From positions 1-10,564 of the forward strand of contig CAAGRQ010000088.1 of the NCBI GenBank assembly GCA_900772705.1: DNA of 10,564 bases, given 5' to 3'. The DNA is from Clostridia bacterium. GTDB taxonomy: Bacteria; Bacillota; Clostridia; Oscillospirales; Acutalibacteraceae. Both the position numbers and the translations under genes were made by a program. Under the pieces are notes generated by a model. That model was not told the origin of the DNA. It searched no databases and worked only from the letters and a program-made list of their open reading frames with translations. Below are positions 5,880 to 10,564 of this stretch, in pieces. Every line of letters starts with the position of its first letter. The first letter of the stretch is position 1.

Positions 5880-7088
5880 ATGGCACTTATTGTCCAGAAA
5901 TTCGGAGGCTCTTCGGTAGCTGATGCCGAAAGAGTTATGAATGTCGCAAGGATTGTAACCGATACCTATAAGGCAGGCAACGATGTTGTCGTAGTCGTAT
6001 CGGCACAGGGCGACACAACAGATGATCTTATCGAAAAGGCTAAGGAGATTAATCCGACGGCTAAAAACAGAGAACTTGACCAGCTTTTGGCAGCAGGTGA
6101 GCAGATTTCCATTTCGCTTCTCGCGATGGCTATCGAATCGCTCGGCTTTCCGGTTATCAGTCTTTTGGGCTGGCAGGCAGGCTTTAACACAAACAGTGTT
6201 TACGGTTCTGCCAGAATAAAGAATATCAGACCTAACAGATTGCAGGCTGAACTTGCAAGACATAATATTTGCGTTGTTGCAGGTTTCCAGGGCATTAACA
6301 GATACGACGACCTTACCACACTCGGCAGAGGCGGTTCGGACACCTCGGCAGTTGCTATCGCCGCTGCTCTTCACGCCGATAAATGCCAGATATTTACCGA
6401 TGTTGAGGGCGTGTATACGGCAGACCCACGCAAGGTTGAAAATGCCCGCAAACTTAAGGAAATCACATATGACGAAATGCTTGAGCTTGCAACCCTCGGC
6501 GCACAGGTTCTCAATAACCGCTCAGTCGAGATGGCAAAAAAATATTCGGTAGAACTTGAAGTTCTTTCATCACTTAACCCGGTACCGGGTACAATCGTTA
6601 AGGAGGTAGCAAAAATGGAAAAAATGTTAATCAGAGGCGTAACTAAGGATAAGGATGTGGCTCTTGTATCCGTACTCGGTGTTGAGGATAACCCGGGCGT
6701 TGCGTTCAATATATTCTCAAAACTTTCGCAAAAGAACATTAATGTAGATATTATTCTTCAGTCTTTCGGCAGAGACGGCACAAAGGATATAGTATTTACC
6801 GTAAGTAAGGATAACGGTCCCGTTGCCGTTGAACTTCTCAAGGGCTCATCACATCTTCAAAATGCAAAGATTGTTTGCGATACCAATGTAGCAAAGGTTT
6901 CTATCGTAGGTGCAGGTATGGAGTCGCACCCGGGCACCGCAACCGCTATGTTCGAGGCTCTCTATGAGAGAAATATCAATATCAGAATGATTTCAACCTC
7001 CGAGATTAAGATTTCCGTTATCATCGATGCAGACGATGCGGACAGAGCAGTTTCGGCAGTTCATGCAAAGTTCATCCCGAACGACTGA
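5880..7088 (+). CDS. lysC: Aspartokinase, alpha subunit
   Basis: A 402-residue aspartate kinase, first step of the aspartate family (lysine, threonine, methionine). The kinase domain (about 1-240) has KFGGSS (7-12), VVVVSAQGDTTDDL, the AAGEQIS segment with Glu74, GRGGSDTSAVA (149-159) and TDVEGVYTADPR (173-184). Two C-terminal ACT domains (about 262-325 and 338-400) give feedback control. The first holds VLGVEDNPGVAFNIFSKL, and the second ends in ISTSEIKISVIID, a typical lysine/threonine regulatory segment. Length and layout match the Bacillus aspartokinase II type. AGGAGG at 5869-5874 sits 5 nt from the ATG. Codon 246 is an ATG preceded by a second strong ribosome site, so a shorter beta product is expected (separate entry). 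The gene is followed at once by a terminator. I cannot tell from sequence which amino acid inhibits it. Confidence 0.97.
   Translation: MALIVQKFGGSSVADAERVMNVARIVTDTYKAGNDVVVVVSAQGDTTDDLIEKAKEINPTAKNRELDQLLAAGEQISISLLAMAIESLGFPVISLLGWQAGFNTNSVYGSARIKNIRPNRLQAELARHNICVVAGFQGINRYDDLTTLGRGGSDTSAVAIAAALHADKCQIFTDVEGVYTADPRKVENARKLKEITYDEMLELATLGAQVLNNRSVEMAKKYSVELEVLSSLNPVPGTIVKEVAKMEKMLIRGVTKDKDVALVSVLGVEDNPGVAFNIFSKLSQKNINVDIILQSFGRDGTKDIVFTVSKDNGPVAVELLKGSSHLQNAKIVCDTNVAKVSIVGAGMESHPGTATAMFEALYERNINIRMISTSEIKISVIIDADDADRAVSAVHAKFIPND
6615..7088 (+). CDS. Aspartokinase beta subunit from an internal in-frame start
   Basis: Inside lysC, AGGAGGT (6601-6607), continuing TTA-A upstream to give AAGGAGGT, lies 8 nt before an in-frame ATG at codon 246. 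The product would be 157 residues covering just the two ACT domains (MEKMLIRGVTKDKDVALVSV onward). In B. subtilis aspartokinase II the same arrangement makes a beta subunit of about 163 residues for an alpha2-beta2 enzyme. The strong ribosome site in a coding region otherwise free of such matches supports conserved internal initiation. It is not a separate gene. Confidence 0.75.
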   Translation: MEKMLIRGVTKDKDVALVSVLGVEDNPGVAFNIFSKLSQKNINVDIILQSFGRDGTKDIVFTVSKDNGPVAVELLKGSSHLQNAKIVCDTNVAKVSIVGAGMESHPGTATAMFEALYERNINIRMISTSEIKISVIIDADDADRAVSAVHAKFIPND

Positions 7089-7104
7089 TTTTAATCCGTA
7101 AAGT

Positions 7105-7141
7105 AAAGCAGTTGACTCGTCAAAATGGGTCAACTGTTTTT
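7105..7141 (+). terminator. Rho-independent terminator after lysC
   Basis: CAGTTGAC (7109-7116) pairs perfectly with GTCAACTG (7129-7136). Upstream AAAG can extend the stem into the T run (7137-7141). The loop is about 8-12 nt, and more Ts follow after one G. Confidence 0.85.
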
Positions 7142-7241
7142 GTTTTATAAAATTTTTAATTTTTATTACAATATGGTAATGCAAAGTTCACCTCTTTGTA
7201 ATAATTCTATATTATATTGTTATAAAAGTTGATGTTATTTA
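7142..7241. promoter_or_regulatory. AT-rich gap with overlapping inverted repeats, possible operator
   Basis: There is no coding sequence here. TTATTACAA (7163-7171) is perfectly inverted as TTGTAATAA (7196-7204). A tighter dyad ATTAC-N6-GTAAT (7165-7180) and a hairpin TGCAAAG/CTTTGTA (7180-7200) overlap it. All lie upstream of the LiaF promoter, so they would act as DNA sites rather than RNA. Chance in AT-rich DNA is a real alternative. Confidence 0.25.
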
Positions 7242-7271
7242 TTGACTTTCTGTAACGGTTGCTGTTAATAT
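7242..7271 (+). promoter_or_regulatory. Promoter of the LiaF-PspC operon
   Basis: TTGACT at 7242-7247 is followed after 18 bp by TAATAT at 7266-7271, extended by TG at 7263-7264. It lies 74 bases before the ATG. The extended -10 string is the same as that before the ACT-hom-lysC operon. Confidence 0.6.
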
Positions 7272-7344
7272 GTGATTAAAGGATTATATAAATAATTATT
7301 AAAATAAAAACTATGCATATCGTTCATATTAAGGAGGGAAAGAT

Positions 7345-8046
7345 ATGAATAAAACCAAAGGCATTCTTTGGGGCTTCGTGATTATAGCACTCGGTTTGTT
7401 GTGGGGTCTTAAGGAAGCAAACATAATCGACCGCTCGATTTTCTTTGACGGCTGGTGGACGCTGTTTATTATCGTTCCGTGCTTTATCGGTCTGTTTAAG
7501 GATAAAAATAAAACATTTTCCGCTGTGGGACTTGTTGTGGGCGTGCTGTTGCTGATTAACTGTTATTATGATATTTGGATGTATAAAGCGTTTATTTTGC
7601 CTGCCGTTGTTGTACTTGTCGGCGTTTCTGTGGTGATTAATAATCTCACTTCCGATAAAGAGCAGGAATACATACCGCAGGGCGATACCGTTTATGATGC
7701 TTCCGCTCCCGTTACTCAGTCCAACGCAGTATACAATGCTTTGTTTGCAGGCGAAAATTATCGCTTCGACAACGGCTTTGCAGGCGGCAGATTTTGTGCC
7801 ACCTTCGGCGAAATTAAGGTTGATGTGCGTAATGCGGATATAGTTAATAACTGCGTTGTGAATGTAAATGCAGTATTCGGCGGAGTCGATATTTATGTTC
7901 CGCAGGATGTAAGAGTTATAGTTAAATCGAACAGTGCATTCGGCGGTACTTCGGATAAGAGCAATAAAAATCTTCCGCCCGACGCAAAGACGATTTTCAT
8001 AAACGCAACAAATATTTTCGGCGGTACGGATATAAAATCCGTTTGA
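7345..8046 (+). CDS. LiaF-like membrane protein with repetitive C-terminal beta domain
   Basis: 233 residues. The N-terminal third holds four hydrophobic segments (about 8-24, 38-51, 58-73, 82-98) beginning GILWGFVIIALGLLWGL, typical of the LiaF/LiaI-type membrane region. A polar linker (about 100-130) leads to a soluble C-terminal domain with repeated strands carrying FG(G) turns: ATFGEIKVDV, AVFGGVDIYVP, SAFGGTSDKS and NIFGGTDIKSV. This is the LiaF C-terminal (cell-wall-active antibiotic response) fold, likely a beta-helix. LiaF in bacilli restrains the LiaRS envelope-stress system. No LiaRS genes follow here, so a different partner is likely, perhaps the adjacent PspC protein. AAGGAGGG at 7331-7338 lies 6 nt before the ATG. 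The stop is 28 nt before the PspC gene. Family assignment is firm at domain level; function is inferred. Confidence 0.85.
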   Translation: MNKTKGILWGFVIIALGLLWGLKEANIIDRSIFFDGWWTLFIIVPCFIGLFKDKNKTFSAVGLVVGVLLLINCYYDIWMYKAFILPAVVVLVGVSVVINNLTSDKEQEYIPQGDTVYDASAPVTQSNAVYNALFAGENYRFDNGFAGGRFCATFGEIKVDVRNADIVNNCVVNVNAVFGGVDIYVPQDVRVIVKSNSAFGGTSDKSNKNLPPDAKTIFINATNIFGGTDIKSV

Positions 8047-8074
8047 CGGAAAAGACAGTTTTTAAGGAGAAAAT

Positions 8075-8320
8075 ATGGAAAAGAAATTGTATAAATCGGT
8101 AACGGACAGAAAAATTTGCGGTGTCTGCGCAGGGCTTGCAAAGTATCTTAATATGGACCCGACAGTCGTCCGTCTTTTGTGGGCTCTCGTGGTTCTTTTC
8201 GGCGGAGCGGGAGTTTGGGCATATATAATCTGTGCTCTTGTAATTCCCGACGAACCGTCTCAACCTTTTAATCAGGAGCAGGACCCGTATTATTCACCGA
8301 CAAATGTCGATAACGATTAA
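8075..8320 (+). CDS. PspC-domain membrane protein
   Basis: An 81-residue protein. Residues 5-60 are a PspC domain, with the signature LYKSVTDRKICGVCAGLAKY followed by LNMDPTVVRLLWAL. A single membrane segment spans about 33-57, and a polar tail (60-81) has PYYSP. In enterobacteria PspC is a phage-shock membrane sensor; in Firmicutes, short PspC proteins are common beside LiaF-type proteins and probably help sense or buffer envelope stress. AAGGAG at 8064-8069 is 5 nt before the ATG. It shares a transcript with the LiaF-like gene, and a strong terminator follows 4 nt after the stop. The domain call is firm; its role here is inference. Confidence 0.92.
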   Translation: MEKKLYKSVTDRKICGVCAGLAKYLNMDPTVVRLLWALVVLFGGAGVWAYIICALVIPDEPSQPFNQEQDPYYSPTNVDND

Positions 8321-8324
8321 TAAG

Positions 8325-8359
8325 AAAAAGGTTATCTCGTAAATGAGATAACCTTTTTT
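8325..8359 (+). terminator. Rho-independent terminator after the PspC gene
   Basis: AAAAAGGTTATCTC (8325-8338) pairs over 14 bp with GAGATAACCTTTTT (8345-8358) around a 6-nt loop. The stem ends in an A/T tract with a T run, so it could terminate from either side. Confidence 0.93.
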
Positions 8360-8407
8360 GTTCCTTTATCGGACTTACATCTTCAAGGCAATTTGTGTTT
8401 TTTGCTG

Positions 8408-8436
8408 TTGACATTGAAGTTATTATAATATATAAT
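8408..8436 (+). promoter_or_regulatory. Perfect consensus housekeeping promoter of greA-lysS
   Basis: TTGACA (8408-8413), 17 bp, TATAAT (8431-8436): both hexamers and the spacing are ideal for the main sigma factor. A second TATAAT at 8424-8429 has only a 10-bp spacer and is unlikely to be used. The leader is about 35 bases, with no room for a riboswitch. Confidence 0.9.
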
Positions 8437-8477
8437 TATTTAGTTAAATTGTATATTAATGTTAAGGAGATATAATC

Positions 8478-8939
8478 ATGGCAGCAAAAACATTTACTAT
8501 GACAGCCGCAGGTAAAGCCGAGTTAGAGGCAGAACTTGAACAGCTTAAAACCGAAGGAAGAGTTGACATTGCAGAAAAACTTAAGGTTGCACGCTCCTAC
8601 GGTGACCTTAGTGAAAACAGCGAATATGACGAGGCTAAGAGCGAGCAGGCTAAAATTGAGGCTCGTATTCAGGAACTCGAATATCAACTTAAAAACGCAG
8701 TGATTATTGATAATACGGCAAGCGATAAGGTATCAATGGGCTCAAAGGTTACCGTTTTGCGTGACGGTCAGAAGTTCGTTTACGAAATCGTCGGCTTCTC
8801 GCAGAGCAATCCGTCGCAGGGCAAAATTTCCGACGAAAGCCCGGTAGGAAAGGCACTTATCGGCGCTGCCGTTGGCGAAAAGGTAGTTGTTGAGGCACCT
8901 ATCGGAAATTTAGAGTTTGAGATTAAGTCTATTGACTAA
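8478..8939 (+). CDS. greA: Transcription elongation factor GreA
   Basis: 153 residues, close to the usual 155-160. It binds the RNA polymerase secondary channel and triggers cleavage of backtracked transcripts. The N-terminal coiled coil (about 8-75) has the tip signature GDLSENSEYDEAK, with D43 and E46 matching the catalytic acidic tip residues. The C-terminal FKBP-like domain (about 80-153) contains SMGSKVTVL and the ending SDESPVGKALIGAAVGEKV. AAGGAGA at 8464-8470 lies 7 nt before the ATG. The gene is 30 nt upstream of lysS with no terminator between, and greA-lysS is a recurrent order in Firmicutes, so they are co-transcribed from the consensus promoter. Confidence 0.97.
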   Translation: MAAKTFTMTAAGKAELEAELEQLKTEGRVDIAEKLKVARSYGDLSENSEYDEAKSEQAKIEARIQELEYQLKNAVIIDNTASDKVSMGSKVTVLRDGQKFVYEIVGFSQSNPSQGKISDESPVGKALIGAAVGEKVVVEAPIGNLEFEIKSID

Positions 8940-8969
8940 TCCGAAATAAAGATTCAGAGGTAGAAATAT

Positions 8970-10564
8970 ATGGCAGGAAAGTTTGAAATCACTAAGCACG
9001 GTGACGGCACTTTCACATTTGAATTATTGATTGACGGTCAGAGCGTCGGCTCATCACCTGTTTTTGCAAAGGAAGACGAGTGCAAGAGAGGCGTTAAGGC
9101 TGTAAAGAAAAACAGTCGTATGAAGGTGCAAAACGCACTTCAAAACGACGAGGAAAAAACAAATCCGAAATATGTTGTTGAGGTTGACGGCGATAAAGTT
9201 AAATATACTCTTTATCTTCAGACCGGCGCAGTCGCTTTCGGCGGCAGTGCAGACGATGAGGCACAGGCTCTTGAAATTATCGAAAAAATCGGCAATAACG
9301 CAAATGCCGCTCAGATGACGATGGCAGAGGTTGTTCTCAGCGAAAATGAGCAAAAGCAGATCAGAATAGATAAACTCAAGGCTCTTCAGGACGCCGACAA
9401 GGACCCGTTTGAAATTACCGTTGCAGAGCAGACTCATCATTCCGACGAGATTAAGGCTGATTTTGAAAACCTTGAAAATAAAGATGTTATCATCGCAGGC
9501 AGAATTATGACCTGGCGTGATATGGGTAAGGCTAACTTTATCGATATTCAGGACAGAAACGGCAGAATTCAGGCTTATGTAAGAATGAACGATGTCGGCG
9601 AGGATGTATTCAGTGAGTTTAAGACTTGGGATATCGGAGATATAGTTGAAGTAAAGGGCTTTGTATTTAAGACCAGAACGGGTGAAATTTCCGTTCACGC
9701 AAAGGAAATCAGACTTCTTTCAAAGTCGCTTCTTCCGCTTCCCGAAAAGTTCCACGGTCTTACCGATACAGATACAAGATACCGCAGAAGATACCTTGAT
9801 ATGATTATGAATCCCGATGTAAAGGATACATTTATCAAGCGTTCAAAGATTATTTCTTCTATTCGTTCGTATCTTGATAATCTCGGATTTATCGAGGTTG
9901 AAACCCCGATTCTTAACACTATCCCGGGCGGTGCTGCGGCAAGACCGTTTATCACCCACCATAACACTCTTGATATGGATATGTATCTTCGTATCGCAAC
10001 AGAACTTTACTTAAAGCGTCTTATTGTAGGCGGTATGGAGAGAGTGTACGAAATCGGCAGAAACTTCCGCAACGAGGGTATGGATGTTCGTCATAATCCC
10101 GAGTTTACCTGTATTGAACTTTATCAGGCATTCACCGATTATCACGGTATGATGGATATTGCCGAGGCACTTATCCGTAATGCGGCAAACGAAGTTTGCG
10201 ACAGCCTTCATATCGTATTTAACGGTACGGAGATTGACCTTGAAAGCCCATTCAAAAGGCTTACTATGGTTGACGCCGTTAAGGAATACAGCGGTGTTGA
10301 TTTTGCTTCCTTTATGAGTGACGATGAAAAGGCAGTAACCGTTGCTAAGGAAAAGGGTATAGAGATTGCACCGGGTAAGGCTACTTGGGGCGATGTACTT
10401 AATTCGTTCTTTGAAGAATTTGTTGAGGAAAATCTTACTCAGCCTACATTCATTATGGACTATCCTGTTGAGGTAAGCCCGCTGAGATTCGCCTGCATTG
10501 CTGCATTAAAGCTCTCTATCTCCCCATTACTGCAGTACGGATCATTCTGCACAGGACCTACAGA
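8970..10564 (+). CDS. lysS: Lysyl-tRNA synthetase (class II) with N-terminal YegP/DUF1508-like fusion; 3' end incomplete and anomalous
   Basis: An open frame of 531 codons running off the window. Residues 1-52 (GKFEITKHGDGTFTFEL ... CKRGVKAVKKN) resemble a DUF1508/YegP domain. Residues 66-112 may be a degenerate second copy. LysRS proper starts near residue 118: ENEQKQIRIDKLKALQDADKDPF, then the OB-fold anticodon domain (about 172-252, with IAGRIMTWRDMGKANFIDIQ), then the class II catalytic core with motif 1 (FIEVETPIL, 307-315) and motif 2 (VYEIGRNFRNEG, 359-370). Motif 3 is not reached. Through residue 505 (PTFIMDYPVEVSPL) it is canonical, but the next 26 residues are not LysRS. The ATG at 8970 has an AGAGGT site at 8956-8961. 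Internal ATGs at 9315 and 9321, where a normal LysRS would start, have no ribosome site. The enzyme charges tRNA-Lys; the role of the fused domain is unknown. Confidence 0.9.
   Translation, partial: MAGKFEITKHGDGTFTFELLIDGQSVGSSPVFAKEDECKRGVKAVKKNSRMKVQNALQNDEEKTNPKYVVEVDGDKVKYTLYLQTGAVAFGGSADDEAQALEIIEKIGNNANAAQMTMAEVVLSENEQKQIRIDKLKALQDADKDPFEITVAEQTHHSDEIKADFENLENKDVIIAGRIMTWRDMGKANFIDIQDRNGRIQAYVRMNDVGEDVFSEFKTWDIGDIVEVKGFVFKTRTGEISVHAKEIRLLSKSLLPLPEKFHGLTDTDTRYRRRYLDMIMNPDVKDTFIKRSKIISSIRSYLDNLGFIEVETPILNTIPGGAAARPFITHHNTLDMDMYLRIATELYLKRLIVGGMERVYEIGRNFRNEGMDVRHNPEFTCIELYQAFTDYHGMMDIAEALIRNAANEVCDSLHIVFNGTEIDLESPFKRLTMVDAVKEYSGVDFASFMSDDEKAVTVAKEKGIEIAPGKATWGDVLNSFFEEFVEENLTQPTFIMDYPVEVSPLRFACIAALKLSISPLLQYGSFCTGPT
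10485..10564. other. Sequence foreign to lysS at the right edge, probable chimeric junction
   Basis: After VEVSPL, where LysRS proteins continue with a conserved Thr/Ala-Lys/Arg-rich segment leading to motif 3, the frame reads RFACIAALKLSISPLLQYGS. Codon choice also shifts (CCA, GGA, CTG, TTA where the gene mostly uses CCG, GGC, CTT). The minus strand is open too (SVGPVQNDPYCSNGE...), so the 80 bases may belong to an unrelated gene. Assembly error at a contig end is the simplest explanation. Confidence 0.6.

Noticed and set aside
5337..6374. 345-codon open frame on the minus strand across hom and lysC
   Set aside because: It lies antisense to two clearly conserved enzymes, spans their intergenic gap, has no domain-like sequence, and arises from codon bias on the other strand.
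9315..9323. Separate LysRS start at internal ATG 9315 or 9321
   Set aside because: No purine-rich ribosome site precedes either ATG, and the upstream part has no stop of its own, so a separate YegP-like gene is not supported.
9054..9698. 214-codon minus-strand frame
   Set aside because: Antisense to the LysRS N-terminal half, which has firm family motifs; no ribosome site or recognisable domain.

Overview
The window looks like chromosomal DNA from a gut-type anaerobic Clostridia species, probably in the Oscillospiraceae/Ruminococcaceae area. This is judged from moderate GC content, AT-rich intergenic gaps, strong AGGAGG ribosome sites, TGN-TATAAT style extended -10 promoters, and gene content and order (greA-lysS, hom-lysC, PspC/LiaF, CD1871A-type small protein). 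No rRNA, tRNA, IS element or CRISPR array was seen.

Layout. (1) Positions 1-2036, minus strand, hold a tightly packed redox operon: a 48-residue CXXC protein, a membrane polyferredoxin with several [4Fe-4S] motifs, and a TlpA/ResA-like thioredoxin lipoprotein that runs off the left edge. Together they look like a path moving electrons to or across the membrane to an extracytoplasmic thiol-disulfide protein. (2) Positions 2051-2223 are a divergent promoter region with two near-identical 17-bp direct repeats exactly 60 bp apart. (3) Positions 2224-4043, plus strand, hold an OmpR-family response regulator and a sensor histidine kinase with a 4-base overlap, closed by a terminator. (4) Positions 4205-7088 are an aspartate-family amino acid operon: a PheB-like ACT protein, homoserine dehydrogenase, and a feedback-regulated aspartokinase with a strong internal ribosome site for a separate regulatory beta subunit, closed by a terminator. 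(5) Positions 7345-8320 hold a LiaF-like membrane protein and a PspC-domain protein, a cell-envelope stress pair, closed by a terminator. (6) From 8408 a perfect consensus promoter drives greA and lysS.

The most unusual gene is the last. The lysyl-tRNA synthetase carries about 115 extra N-terminal residues that resemble a YegP/DUF1508 domain, fused in frame with no separate start site. Its reading frame also changes abruptly to unrelated sequence after residue 505 (from 10485), inside a conserved block. That looks like an assembly chimera or contig-end artefact rather than biology.

Functionally the window mixes housekeeping (transcript cleavage, lysine charging, threonine/methionine/lysine precursor synthesis) with envelope and redox functions. 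The link between the two-component system and the divergent redox operon is inferred from position only.
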